Origin: CAWBRT01 sp963814745 | GTDB lineage: Bacteria; Acidobacteriota; Terriglobia; Terriglobales; Acidobacteriaceae | Length of the DNA: 64,000 nt | Direction: 5' to 3' | Assembly (NCBI GenBank): GCA_963814745.1 | Contig: CAWFEA010000001.1 | Span: 1 to 64,000 of the forward strand | Shown here: piece by piece, positions 55,939 through 64,000 of the stretch | Layout: each line of letters begins with the position of its first letter | How positions within the stretch are numbered: the first letter of the stretch is position 1 | Position numbers and translations under genes: made by a program | Notes under the pieces: generated by a model | The model's input: the letters and a program-made list of their open reading frames with translations, nothing else | Told to the model about the DNA's origin: nothing | Databases searched by the model: none

Positions 55939-56238
55939 TCACCCGGTGATTCCGCGCCTGCCGGCGTTCTCCACCTGTCCGAATCTGCGCATCGTCAGGC
56001 GCATCCCCCGCAGGCGAATCACCCGCCGCAGAAACCCGGCGGTTGCCCTGGCGGTGCGGCGCAGTCGGGCTAGCGCCTCCCGGTCGCAGGCCGCGAAATC
56101 GGCGGGAGTGAGCCGCTGTGCGGCTTGCTCGGAGCGCAGCGCAAGCTGCTCGACCGAGTTCGGTGTGCCCGCAGCGCATGCCTTTTCGAGATCGAGAAGA
56201 GCGGCAAGAAGTTGCGCGGCGTTGTCGGAGACCTTCAT
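55939..56238 (-). CDS. flgN: Probable FlgN-type export chaperone
   Basis: About 99 residues, predominantly helical (NAAQLLAALLDLEKACAAGT, LARLRRTARATAGFLRRVIR). Sequence alone is not diagnostic. The position between flgM and flgK, in the same direction and 34 bp after flgM, is where FlgN (chaperone of FlgK and FlgL) is normally encoded. ATG 56238 is used; 26 upstream in-frame residues overlap flgM in another frame. Confidence 0.55.
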   Translation of the reverse strand: MKVSDNAAQLLAALLDLEKACAAGTPNSVEQLALRSEQAAQRLTPADFAACDREALARLRRTARATAGFLRRVIRLRGMRLTMRRFGQVENAGRRGITG

Positions 56239-56272
56239 AGTCCGTCGAGCCTCCACCGGCCGGTTCCGCGCA

Positions 56273-56559
56273 TTAGCTTTCCCCGAACATCGTGGCAAAC
56301 ATGGCGTTCGCCACATTCGTCGGGTTCACCGTGTAGGTCCCCTGCTCCACCATTGCCCGCAACTGCTGTACGCGATCTCCGCTTACATCGGACATCGAGC
56401 CGGTTTCTGTACCCTCGTCGGCAATCGCGCCAAGCGAAACCACGGCCGCGTCGCCGGGTGAAGTCTTCTGCGATCCCGACTCCGGTTGGCGCCCGAACCT
56501 TGGCTCAGCGTCGGATCCATGACCGTCAGGTTGTTGTTGACCCCGAATTGGATATTCAT
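56273..56559 (-). CDS. flgM: Anti-sigma-28 factor FlgM (one frame break)
   Basis: About 95 residues once a missing base near 56478-56495 is healed; the span is 287 nt. The start is MNIQFGVNNNLTVMDPTLSQ; the second frame has VSLGAIADEGTETG and the FlgM signature RVQQLRAMVEQGTYTVNPTN, ending NAMFATMFGES. FlgM holds FliA until hook completion, then is exported. The ATG at 56559 has GAGGAAGG upstream, and an excellent sigma-28 promoter lies at 56581-56607. Confidence 0.88.
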
Positions 56560-56580
56560 CTCGTACCTTCCTCGTGTGTA

Positions 56581-56607
56581 CTATCGGCAGCGCATTAGAA
56601 AGCTTTA
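56581..56607 (-). promoter_or_regulatory. Sigma-28 (FliA) promoter of flgM
   Basis: On the minus strand: TAAAGCTT, 11 bases, GCCGATAG. This is nearly the full FliA consensus TAAAGTTT-N11-GCCGATAA with correct spacing. The expected start point is about 14 bases before flgM. Confidence 0.88.
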
Positions 56608-56671
56608 ACCTTCGGCTGAACTTTCGACTGATCTTTTCCTTCCAATTCGCCTTATTCCACCCCGCGCCTGC

Positions 56672-57007
56672 TTACCCGGCTGGCGTCGCGTCGGACTGGC
56701 CTGCGGCCGCCTCCGGCTGCGGCAGATATTTAAGGATCATTCTGGCAAAGCCAAAGCCGCCGGCCTTGGCGATCCCGCTGGCCAGCGCCTGCGTGGCCAA
56801 GCTGGATTCGGTGTCATGCCCGGCGTCGGCGGGCTGCTCGCCCGGCACGCAGGAACAGGTCTGCTCCAGCTTCTCCAGCACTTGGCCGAGCAGGATCGCC
56901 TCGAACTCGACCGCGTGGCGTCGTAAAGCCTTCGGGTCGTCGTTTGCCGTGCCGGTGGAGGGGATCGGGACGCTTGCGGTGAGCGGAGCCGCGAATGACA
57001 CCTGCAT
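56672..57007 (-). CDS. flgJ: Rod-binding protein FlgJ, rod domain only
   Basis: 111 residues corresponding to the N-terminal rod-capping domain: ALRRHAVEFEAILLGQVLEK, and the C-terminal part LASGIAKAGGFGFARMIL. The muramidase domain found in proteobacterial FlgJ is absent, as in many other phyla. It overlaps flgI by one base. Confidence 0.85.
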   Translation of the reverse strand: MQVSFAAPLTASVPIPSTGTANDDPKALRRHAVEFEAILLGQVLEKLEQTCSCVPGEQPADAGHDTESSLATQALASGIAKAGGFGFARMILKYLPQPEAAAGQSDATPAG

Positions 57008-58129
57008 CAGATCACCTCCAGCTCTGCCTGCAGGGCTCCGGCAGCCTTGATCGCCTGTAGGATCGAAATCACGTCCTGAGCGGTGGCGCCGATCGCCTGC
57101 AGGCCGTTGACCAACTGCTCTACACTCGCCCCTTCTCGCAGCTCGACTCGTCTTGCCGTGCTGTCCTGCGCCTTCAGCGTGGTCTGCGGAGTCACCACGG
57201 TCTCCCCGCTTTTGCTGAACGGCTGCGGCTGAGAAACCTTGAACTCGGTGGCCACCTCGATGGACAAATTGCCGTGCAGAATCGATACCGCCCCCAGGAT
57301 CACATTCTTGCCCATGACAATTGTCCCCGTGCGCTCGCTGACCACCACCTTCGCCTTCTGGGTCACGGGAATCTTCAGATTCTCGACTTTGGCCAGCAGA
57401 GCCGGAATGGCGCCAGCGCGCTCGCGCGTCTTGAGATCCACGCTGCGGCCGTCGGCTGCACTGGCCGCCAAGGCTTGCCCGAACTCGCGGTTGATGCTAT
57501 CGGCGATCCGCTCGGCGGTCTCGAAGTCGGGCTCGCGCAGCAGCAACGTAAGCCGGGGCAGAGCGCTCAGGTCCACCACCGCCTCCCGCTCCACCACTCC
57601 GCCGCCGGGGATTCTGCCCACCGTCGGGTGGTTAACCTGCTTAGAGGCGCCAATCGCGCCGGCGCTGTAGCCGCCCACGGTAAGGGTGCCTTGCGCGACG
57701 GCATAGATCTGGCCGTCGGCGGCGCGCAGTGGAGTCATCAGCAGAGTCCCGCCGCTCAGCGAACTGGCGTCGCCCATGCTGGAAACGGTCACGTCCAGTT
57801 GCATGCCGGGACGCGCAAACGGTGGCAAATTGGCGGTTACGAAAACCGCCGCCGCGTTCTTCACCTTCACCTGGGTCGCCGAAATCTGCATCCCCATTTT
57901 TCTGCAGTGCGTTGGCCAGCATCTGGGTGGTGAACATGGTTTGCTGGCTGTCGCCCGTTCCTTTCAGGCCGACGACCAGCCCGTACCCGAGGATGGGATT
58001 CTCCCGCACTCCCTCCACCGTCACCAGTTCGCGCAGGCGAACCGTCCGTCGCTCGACGTTGCCTGCCCACCCTGATACCGGCAGCAGCGCGGCCAGCGCC
58101 ACCAGAGAGAACCATCGACTCAGTCTCAT
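57007..58129 (-). CDS. flgI: Flagellar P-ring protein FlgI (one frame break)
   Basis: About 374 residues. A signal peptide (SLVALAALLPVSGWA) precedes RLRELVTVEGVRENPILGYG and LVVGLKGTGDSQQTMFT. After a break at a run of five A/T near 57897-57901 it continues with TQVKVKNAAAVFVTANLPPF and ends GLQAIGATAQDVISILQAIK. The protein surrounds the rod in the peptidoglycan layer. The homopolymer position favours a sequencing indel. Confidence 0.93.
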
Positions 58130-58136
58130 CGGCCCC

Positions 58137-58841
58137 TCAGAAATTCAACAGGTGCAGCAGGGTACGGATCACGACGTTCGGCTCCCGGGTGCCCTCGCTT
58201 ACCACGCCTTTGCCGCGTATATCCAGTTCCAGGTTGCTCATTTGCGAAGAGAGAATGCTGTTGTTCGAAGCGATGTCCCCGGGCCGCACGATCCCACGCA
58301 GAACGATGTCTTGGTGCTGGTTGTCCGCCAGGATCGAGTGGCGCGCCTCCACCACCAGGGCGCCGCTCGACAGCACCGCAACCACCGTCCCCGAAAGTGT
58401 GCTCTGGATGCTGGAGTTCGAGCTGGCCTGCCCCTGGCCTTTGAGCTGATAACTGGAGGTAGGCGAAAACAACTGGGAGACGCCCTTGGTTTTCAGATCG
58501 CCCGGCAACCCGGTGATGCCGGAGCTGGCACTGAGCGAGCGCTGCGCATTCACCGTCCCGGTCTGGTTGGCCGTGGTCTGCTCGGAAATTATTACAATGA
58601 TCGAATCGTTCAGCCGCCCCGCCTTGTAATCGGCCGTCAACTGCCCGATCCCGGCGCTGTCGCTCCACAGGCTTCCGATGGTCGCCCGCCGGGTGTCGGC
58701 GGCGGGCGGCTCCTTCAGGCTGCTCAGATACTCCGCCAGCGAGCGCGGCTCCTTGGCTTTGCCCGAGGCATACCCTGCGGCGCACCCTGCCCAGAGCAAC
58801 GCCATGATCAGCGCGATTGCAGCCCTCCACTTCATTGTCAT
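58137..58841 (-). CDS. flgH: Flagellar L-ring lipoprotein FlgH
   Basis: 234 residues from ATG 58841. A lipoprotein signal with lipobox LWAGC at about residues 16-20, then GSLWSDSAGIGQLTADYKAG, DSIIVIISEQTTANQTGTV and the C-terminal GIVRPGDIASNNSILSSQMS. It forms the outer-membrane bushing and so confirms a diderm envelope. The start overlaps flgA by 4 bp. An in-frame upstream extension through flgA is rejected. Confidence 0.95.
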   Translation of the reverse strand: MTMKWRAAIALIMALLWAGCAAGYASGKAKEPRSLAEYLSSLKEPPAADTRRATIGSLWSDSAGIGQLTADYKAGRLNDSIIVIISEQTTANQTGTVNAQRSLSASSGITGLPGDLKTKGVSQLFSPTSSYQLKGQGQASSNSSIQSTLSGTVVAVLSSGALVVEARHSILADNQHQDIVLRGIVRPGDIASNNSILSSQMSNLELDIRGKGVVSEGTREPNVVIRTLLHLLNF

Positions 58842-59386
58842 TGCTCTGCCTCCACGCCCCGCAGTTGCCTGGGCCCGGTCACCATGGCCGGGAAAATCCG
58901 GTCGGTTGCTACCGCTCGGGTGCGGATCACCTCGCCCACATCCCCTCCCTCCAGACAGATAACCGGGAAGGAAAGCTTGGCGCCCGTAATTGTCATCTCC
59001 AGCCGCGCCCGATCGCCGGGACGCACGGCCGTGCCGCGCTTCGGCTGCGGGCTTCGCCGGGGACGGTCGACGGCCGCAGCGGCCGCTCCGTTGCACCGGA
59101 ATGCCACCAGAAACGGCAGACACTCCGCCGCGCCGGCGCAACGCACGGTCGCCAGATATCCGTCGCCGGCGATTTGCCGCAAGCCCGCCAGGCGGAAAGA
59201 AGCCGGCGGCGCGGAGAGCTGCGACGAATCGAGAAGGCGCATGGATGGGCGGGCGAAGCAGCGGGTTTCCCGGGCGAGCAGTTGCCCAATCAGCTCCACC
59301 GTCTCCGCCTGCTGTGCCCACCCGGTCGGCGGCAAGCACGCTAGCACCGCAAGGATCGCGACTATCTTCATCACCGCTTTCATCAC
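58838..59386 (-). CDS. flgA: P-ring assembly chaperone FlgA
   Basis: 182 residues. A signal peptide (AVMKIVAILAVLACLPPTGWA region) leads to the periplasm. The C-terminal SAF-like domain shows KRGTAVRPGDRARLEMTITG and GDVGEVIRTRAVATDRIFPA, typical of FlgA. It helps FlgI assemble. It overlaps flgG and flgH by 4 bp each. Confidence 0.9.
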   Translation of the reverse strand: MMKAVMKIVAILAVLACLPPTGWAQQAETVELIGQLLARETRCFARPSMRLLDSSQLSAPPASFRLAGLRQIAGDGYLATVRCAGAAECLPFLVAFRCNGAAAAAVDRPRRSPQPKRGTAVRPGDRARLEMTITGAKLSFPVICLEGGDVGEVIRTRAVATDRIFPAMVTGPRQLRGVEAEQ

Positions 59387-60171
59387 CGCCCCAGGGAATT
59401 CAACTGTTGCAGCATCTGGTCGGCGGCGCTGACCGCCCTGGAGTTCGCCTCATACGAGCGCTGCGCCAGAATCATCTGCACGAACTCGTCCACCAGGCTG
59501 ACGTTGGACTGCTCGAGCATCCCTTGCTGCAAGGTCCCCAGCCCGGTACTGCCGCCGGGGACGCCAACGATCGGGTCTCCCGAGGCCGTCGTCGGTAAAA
59601 ACAGATTGCTGCCCACGCTGTTCAATCCACCGGGATTGGGAAATGTTGCCAGCTGGATCTGCCCGACCTGCTGCGCCTGCGTCTGTCCCGGCAAGGCGAC
59701 GGTAACCGTGCCGTCGCTGCCGATGGTGACGTTGGTCGCATTGTTGGGGATCGCGATGGCCGGCACCAGCGGGTTGCCGTCCGTGGTCACCATGTTGCCT
59801 TGCGAGTCGAGCTGAAAGCCGCCGTTGCGGGTGTATGCGATTTGACCGTTGGGCAGGGTGACCTGAAAGAAACCGTTGCCCTGGATCGCCAGATCCAGTT
59901 GATTTCCCGTGGAAGTGAAATCACCCTGATTTTGCAGCACCTCGGTGGCCGCCGAACGCGTGCCCAGACCAACCTGCAAACCGGACGAGACTGTCTGTTG
60001 CGTGGATGCCGAGCCGGGCATTATCACGTTCTGGTACATCAAATCCTGAAACTGCATGACCCGCCGGCGAAATCCGGTGGTGCTGGCATTGGCCAGGTTG
60101 TTGGCCACATTATCGAGATTGGTTTGCTGCGCGACCATGCCGCTGGCAGCTGTATATAAGGCGCGAAACAT
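59383..60171 (-). CDS. flgG: Distal rod protein FlgG
   Basis: 262 residues. FRALYTAASGMVAQQTNLDN, NVANNLANASTTGFRRRVM and the FlgG-specific FQDLMYQNVIMPGS are clear. The C-terminus QSNVSLVDEFVQMILAQRSY and SAADQMLQQLNSL completes the family. It follows flgF by 12 bp. Confidence 0.96.
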   Translation of the reverse strand: MFRALYTAASGMVAQQTNLDNVANNLANASTTGFRRRVMQFQDLMYQNVIMPGSASTQQTVSSGLQVGLGTRSAATEVLQNQGDFTSTGNQLDLAIQGNGFFQVTLPNGQIAYTRNGGFQLDSQGNMVTTDGNPLVPAIAIPNNATNVTIGSDGTVTVALPGQTQAQQVGQIQLATFPNPGGLNSVGSNLFLPTTASGDPIVGVPGGSTGLGTLQQGMLEQSNVSLVDEFVQMILAQRSYEANSRAVSAADQMLQQLNSLGR

Positions 60172-60183
60172 CTTTCAGACCTC

Positions 60184-60915
60184 CTAGACCTTGGGCAGCT
60201 CTTGCGCCGCCAGCTGGTTGAATTGGGACTGAAACGTGGTCAGGGCCCTTTGCAGCATCTCCGCGTTGCGCTGGAGCGAGATCAACTCGACGGCCTCGGC
60301 CACGGGATTCACGTTGGACGACTCCAGCTTCCCCTGTTCCAGGGTGGACTGGGTCGCGGGTGTGGCCGCCGCCTGGGGAGCGGAATAATATGACCTGCCG
60401 GCGCTGGTGATCGGGGTGGAGGGCGGGAACTCGACGACGCGCAACTTGCCGGCGAGCGCCCCGTCGATTGAAATCGTCCCGTCGCCGCTGATCGTGACCG
60501 AGCCGTTCGCCAGCTCCAGCGGGCCTTGCTCGCCCAGCACCGGGTCGCCGGATGCGCTCAGCAGTTGGCCGTTGGCTGAAACCCGGAACGAGCCGTTGCG
60601 CGTGTAGCGCACCCCTTCGCCGGTTTGCACGGCGAAAAAGCCCGGCCCTTCGATGGCAACATCCAGAGGATTGCCGGTGCTCTCCAGGTTTCCCTGGCTG
60701 GAGTTGAGCGAAGGTGTATTCAACACCCCGAATTCGTTGATCAGTTGAGTGCCGTTCGCCGCCCGCCCCCTGACCCCTGCCAGCACGCTCTGGAAAGTAG
60801 CGCTCTGGCCGCGAAATCCGGTGGTGCTGACATTGGCCAGGTTATTGGCGGCCACATCGAGTGCCTGCATCTTGGCCGCCAGTCCCGCGCACGCCGCGTA
60901 ATAGCCGCTGTCCAC
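60184..60915 (-). CDS. flgF: Flagellar rod protein FlgF
   Basis: 243 residues. The GTG start at 60915 follows GGAGG by 5 bp. YYAACAGLAAKMQALDVAAN and NLANVSTTGFRGQSATFQSV open it; the C-terminus has LEQGKLESSNVNPVAEAVEL. The flgF-flgG order and shorter length support FlgF. A sigma-54-type site lies 25 bp upstream. Confidence 0.92.
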   Translation of the reverse strand: MDSGYYAACAGLAAKMQALDVAANNLANVSTTGFRGQSATFQSVLAGVRGRAANGTQLINEFGVLNTPSLNSSQGNLESTGNPLDVAIEGPGFFAVQTGEGVRYTRNGSFRVSANGQLLSASGDPVLGEQGPLELANGSVTISGDGTISIDGALAGKLRVVEFPPSTPITSAGRSYYSAPQAAATPATQSTLEQGKLESSNVNPVAEAVELISLQRNAEMLQRALTTFQSQFNQLAAQELPKV

Positions 60916-60939
60916 TGTGACCTCCGACCACTTTGTTGG

Positions 60940-60955
60940 AGCAGGATTGCTGCCA
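60940..60955 (-). promoter_or_regulatory. Sigma-54 type promoter upstream of flgF
   Basis: On the minus strand TGGCAGCAATCCTGCT has GG and GC at the -24/-12 spacing. The predicted start point is about 14 bases before the GTG of flgF, leaving room for its GGAGG. Confidence 0.65.
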
Positions 60956-61353
60956 AATTAATTGAGGAATTCTTAGACCAGGCTTGCGCAAGCTACCTCG
61001 GATGGAGTTCTGAAGCCGCTTCGATCAAAAAAATCAACGGGCAACATGGCTCGATCGAGAGAAGGCAATTTAAGAATGGGAGCAAAACGGACCTACCCTG
61101 GCGCATCTCGCCGCTAGGCAAAATCGCGAGAACCCGCTCTCTCCGGATCTTCGCCCTTGTTCCGAACGCTCACTCCACCATCACCTTGCCAGCGTCGCTT
61201 CGCTCCGACTGCTGTTCACCTTCGCCCCGGAACGCCGTTCGGCTCGCCTCTGGAATCAGCGTTCAGCTTCACCGGAATACTTAAATAATCCTCATCTTGC
61301 CGTTATCCTAGTTCGTTCCCCGCATGCCCGCGGCTTGAGCGAGCGCAATCACG
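60956..61353. other. Gap between flgF and the HD-domain regulator
   Basis: No supportable gene. AT-richer than its surroundings near 60955-61060. It could hold upstream activator sites for the flgF sigma-54 promoter; I cannot define one. Confidence 0.45.
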
Positions 61354-62514
61354 CTACGAAGCACCCTTCACGAAGGCCAGTGTGGTGGTGGGCATGGAGA
61401 CGGTCACTTCGGCGGCGGTTGAGCGCCTAGCGCGGAGGTTCTTAAGCCTGGAAATGAGCGTTGGGGTGACTGCCTGTCCTTTGGAGATGAGCAAAGCTTC
61501 CTCGTTGCTGCGCACCTCCTGCTGGATGATCATGCCGGGCGAAAGCTCCTCAATTCGGCATCTTCGTATTTCACCTTCCTCGGCGTTCGGATCCGCGCTC
61601 ACGAGGGCGCCGAAGAATTTCGGACTGAAGTTCTTGTTCTGGAGAGCCAGAGAATGTGCCGCTTCAGCGCGGGAAGACCCGCGACGGATGAGTTGTTCAT
61701 AAGCCAAGGTTATGCGCAGCACTTCCGCTCCCAACCGCATGCCATCCATGCCTGATTCGACGGCCTCGGGGGAAGTTTTCTGGTTTTGGCGTTCGATCAT
61801 CCACGCAATGGGCTCGAGGCGGGGAATCTTCGAAAGCAAATCGTAAGCCACATTGGGGTGAGCATCATACTGCACCTGCTCGGCAGGCGTGAGCTTTTCG
61901 CCACGGTAGACCGCGTCAATGGTTTCCGCCGGCAGAGCGACGCAACCGAGTTGAGAAAGCATGGCGGCGACCTCGTACTGCCAGGGATCTCCCAGCGACA
62001 TTTCGGTTACGACTTGGTGGATGTAGCGGCGGGCGCGCTCGGCGCGACTGAAGGCCGCCGGATTCACCAGGCTGAGCACTTCGGTCAGTACCTGAACAGT
62101 TCCGCTCAAGGTGCGCTCCAAAAGGTTCTTCTCCGCCGTTACCAAGCGGTACTGCGCCAACGCCGCCGTCAGCGTCTTGGCCATCACTTCCTTACCGCAG
62201 GGCTTGCTGAGAAATCGGAATATGTTGCCCTCGTTGATAGCGTTGATCGCGGTCTCAAGATCGGAAGTTCCGGTAAGCATGACGCGTGTGGTTTCTGGTG
62301 ACAGGGCCTTGATCTTGGTCAGCAGTTGGATGCCGTCCATACCGGGCATCCGCATGTCGGAAACCACCACCGCGTAGGGTCCGTTCTCAGCGACCAGATC
62401 CAGGGCTTGCGGCCCGCCCATGGCAGTCTGCAACAGGAACTCGCGGCTCAAGCCGCGCCGGTATCCGTCGAGAATGTTGCTATCGTCGTCCACCAGAAGG
62501 ACCATCTCAGCCAT
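61354..62514 (-). CDS. Response regulator with degenerate HD-GYP-like domain
   Basis: 386 residues. The N-terminal receiver has LLVDDDSNILDGYRRGL, Asp in VVVSDMRMPGMDGIQLL and FRFLSKPC. The middle resembles an HD/RpfG-type domain (HQVVTEMSLGDPWQYEVAAM, LSQLGCVALPAETIDAVYRG), but the catalytic HD pair reads Ser-Gln (AMLSQLG), so phosphodiesterase activity is doubtful. The C-terminus (IRRCRIEELSPGMIIQQEVR, LISKGQAVTPTLISRLKNL) is the tail often found in such regulators. It probably signals by protein contact. Confidence 0.82.
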   Translation of the reverse strand: MAEMVLLVDDDSNILDGYRRGLSREFLLQTAMGGPQALDLVAENGPYAVVVSDMRMPGMDGIQLLTKIKALSPETTRVMLTGTSDLETAINAINEGNIFRFLSKPCGKEVMAKTLTAALAQYRLVTAEKNLLERTLSGTVQVLTEVLSLVNPAAFSRAERARRYIHQVVTEMSLGDPWQYEVAAMLSQLGCVALPAETIDAVYRGEKLTPAEQVQYDAHPNVAYDLLSKIPRLEPIAWMIERQNQKTSPEAVESGMDGMRLGAEVLRITLAYEQLIRRGSSRAEAAHSLALQNKNFSPKFFGALVSADPNAEEGEIRRCRIEELSPGMIIQQEVRSNEEALLISKGQAVTPTLISRLKNLRARRSTAAEVTVSMPTTTLAFVKGAS

Positions 62515-62668
62515 GACTTTCCCTTTCTTGAGCTTTGGATATTGCGCCCGGTCAAATCAGTGAGCCGCTGCCGCTGCGAAGGCACTGCGTTGGGAATCGT
62601 CCTCTTCGGGGACGACGAACACATTCGCTCACACGTCATCCATCGGCAGCGAGACCATCCGGCTTGAA
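62515..62668. other. Short gap between two response regulators
   Basis: No gene is supportable. It separates the HD-type regulator from a receiver fragment. Confidence 0.4.
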
Positions 62669-62767
62669 TCAAAAGACAGTGTTCCTCTTGCCGCGCGCAA
62701 ACAGGCGTTTGAGACCGTCTAATACCGCGGGTTCGTCATCCACCAGTAGAATCGATTCGGGCAACAT
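62669..62767 (-). pseudogene. Truncated receiver-domain fragment
   Basis: The frame reads ESILLVDDEPAVLDGLKRLF and then stops after 32 residues. This is the first strand and helix of a receiver domain, close to the starts of the two neighbouring regulators. It overlaps the end of the upstream HDOD regulator. It is too short to fold as a receiver, so it is a remnant or an out-of-frame start of a lost gene. Confidence 0.6.
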
Positions 62768-63974
62768 TATTGGCTTCCTCCCACTCCACCTTGCAGACGT
62801 CTGTCCACCGCTCTACCCCCTCCGTGAGCCCGCAGCGCGCGAGAAAATTGCTGTCCAAGCTCCCGCAGTCGGCGGTTTTGCACGGCGCCAATGCAATGTC
62901 AATACAGTCTGCTATGTGAACGGCGGCCAGGGGAGACAGTTGCATGACCGGGCTGTCCGACGGATTGTGATGCCAGGCCACGGCCTCGACAATTGTACTC
63001 GGCAGGCCCCAGATACCGAGCAGGTAGGCCCCTAACTCTGCATGACCGCATCCCAGCACGCGATACTCAGCATCCCATAGGGCGATACTTTCCGACTCAG
63101 CCATCTTCCCAATCTTTTTCCACTCAAAGCCTCTCTGCGTCATCAGGATCAGCCTGCCAACGTCATGCAGAAGCCCGGCGGTAAAGCAATCGTCAATTGT
63201 TTGCTTGTCCAGTCCTCCCAACTGAGCGATCTTCTGCGACATCCGGCTCGTCGCGATACCGTGATTCCATAGCTGGTCGATGTCCCGTTGCAGATAGTCA
63301 ACGGTAGTGAACTGGGAAAATATTCCAACCGACAACACTAGCGACTTGATGGTTTCTGTTCCCAGCACTAAGACCGCCTGAGCCGGGCTGGAAATGCGGT
63401 GCCCGAGTCCAAAAAAGGCCGAGTTCACGAGCTGCAGAACCTTGGCCGTCATCGCCATGTCACGCTCGATCACCTGGCCAACGTCGGCCACCGAGCACGC
63501 CGGCGACTCCAACTTCTCACGCAACTGAAGATATAGGTCAGGCATGCAAGGCAAGGCCTTGATCTGCGAAACCAACTCTTTGATCGTCGAGTTCTCAAGC
63601 AGGTCTTTGAGGGCAAGCGCTTGCGAAAGTTTTTGCCGCAGCTCATCGATTGCGCATGGCTTGGCAAGATACTGGTGGGCCGGGATTACGGCGCGCAGGA
63701 TGGACTCTCGATCCGACTGGCCCGAGAGCACAAATCGTATGGTCCGCGGATAACGAAGCCGTACCTGTTCGAGCAATTGTGCGCCGCTCATCTCCGGCAT
63801 TCGCATGTCGGTGACAATCGCATCGAAGGGAAACTGCGCCATGCGTTCCAGCGCCGCCGCGCCGCCGGCAGCAAATTCCATCGTCCACTCCGAGCGCATC
63901 GGTCGAAGGGCGCGCTGCAGTCCATTTAAAAGCATGGCGTCATCGTCAACGAACAAGATCCGCCGCATCGGCAT
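62736..63974 (-). CDS. Response regulator with HDOD output domain
   Basis: 412 residues. The receiver has ILFVDDDAMLLNGLQRALR, Asp in AIVTDMRMPEMSGAQLL and QYLAKPCAIDEL. The HDOD domain follows from about residue 135: LVSQIKALPCMPDLYLQL, DMAMTAKVLQLVNSAFFG, CFTAGLLHDVGRLILMTQRG (here HD is retained) and AYLLGIWGLPSTIVEAVAWH. It is probably a scaffold or c-di-GMP-related signalling protein linked with the nearby regulator. The start is at or 6 bp after 63974. Confidence 0.87.
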   Translation of the reverse strand: MPMRRILFVDDDAMLLNGLQRALRPMRSEWTMEFAAGGAAALERMAQFPFDAIVTDMRMPEMSGAQLLEQVRLRYPRTIRFVLSGQSDRESILRAVIPAHQYLAKPCAIDELRQKLSQALALKDLLENSTIKELVSQIKALPCMPDLYLQLREKLESPACSVADVGQVIERDMAMTAKVLQLVNSAFFGLGHRISSPAQAVLVLGTETIKSLVLSVGIFSQFTTVDYLQRDIDQLWNHGIATSRMSQKIAQLGGLDKQTIDDCFTAGLLHDVGRLILMTQRGFEWKKIGKMAESESIALWDAEYRVLGCGHAELGAYLLGIWGLPSTIVEAVAWHHNPSDSPVMQLSPLAAVHIADCIDIALAPCKTADCGSLDSNFLARCGLTEGVERWTDVCKVEWEEANNVARIDSTGG

Positions 63975-64000
63975 GTGCTCAGGCCTCCTCGGCGGCTAGC

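Noticed and set aside
1..64000. CRISPR arrays, tRNA and rRNA genes
   Set aside because: I saw no regularly spaced repeats and no recognisable tRNA or rRNA sequence in the window.

Overview
The window looks like a piece of a GC-rich Gram-negative chromosome. It has outer-membrane lipid A synthesis (lpxA) and a flagellum with P and L rings (flgI, flgH). The gene mix and the dispersed palindromic repeats suggest Acidobacteriota. That is inference from general family knowledge, not a search. Many conserved genes carry single-base frame breaks (up to seven in flhA), so the sequence is probably error-prone draft or metagenomic data.

Region 1 (1-8.0 kb) is a pile-up of mobile DNA. A group II intron (minus strand, 3' end just off the window) sits 3 bp from the left inverted repeat of an IS91-like element that carries a tyrosine recombinase plus a Y2 transposase. 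Next come an IS110-family transposase with short flanking repeats, and an IS5/IS427-type element with inverted repeats and CTAG flanks. The IS5 element cuts off a PurA/PurZ-like synthetase fragment in which the catalytic Asp position is Ser, as in the Z-genome phage enzyme PurZ. A broken excisionase-like helix-turn-helix gene follows. Together these look like remnants of an integrated element.

Region 2 (8.2-20.1 kb) is housekeeping: fabZ-lpxA, a TIM-barrel sugar isomerase, tatA-tatB, a sodium:solute symporter coupled to a UbiD-family decarboxylase, a second tatA, maf, tyrS, a WaaE-like glycosyltransferase, moaA and two PilZ-domain proteins.

Region 3 (20.3-27.7 kb) holds an AddA/AddB-type helicase-nuclease pair and an ABC transporter gene with a large internal deletion.

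Region 4 (28.0-53.4 kb, plus strand) is the main flagellar block. It has an OmpR-type regulator, a kinase-like protein and two sigma-54 activators, then flgBC-fliEFGHIJK-flgDE, then fliN-fliOPQR-flhB-flhA-fliA-fliM-fliY. After these come a MshEN-domain protein, an HDOD protein, a CheY-like receiver and CheX. Region 5 (53.6-60.9 kb, minus strand) is flgF-flgG-flgA-flgH-flgI-flgJ-flgM-flgN-flgK-flgL. It converges on region 4. Region 6 (61.3-64 kb) has two response regulators with HD-like and HDOD output domains and a receiver fragment.

Regulatory logic can be read from the sequence. Sigma-54-type -24/-12 sites precede the second activator/flgB operon, the fliN export operon and flgF. A very good sigma-28 site precedes flgM, while fliA (sigma-28) is encoded in the export operon. 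This fits the usual tiered cascade: activators plus sigma-54 drive basal body, export and hook genes, then FliA drives flgM-flgN-flgK-flgL.
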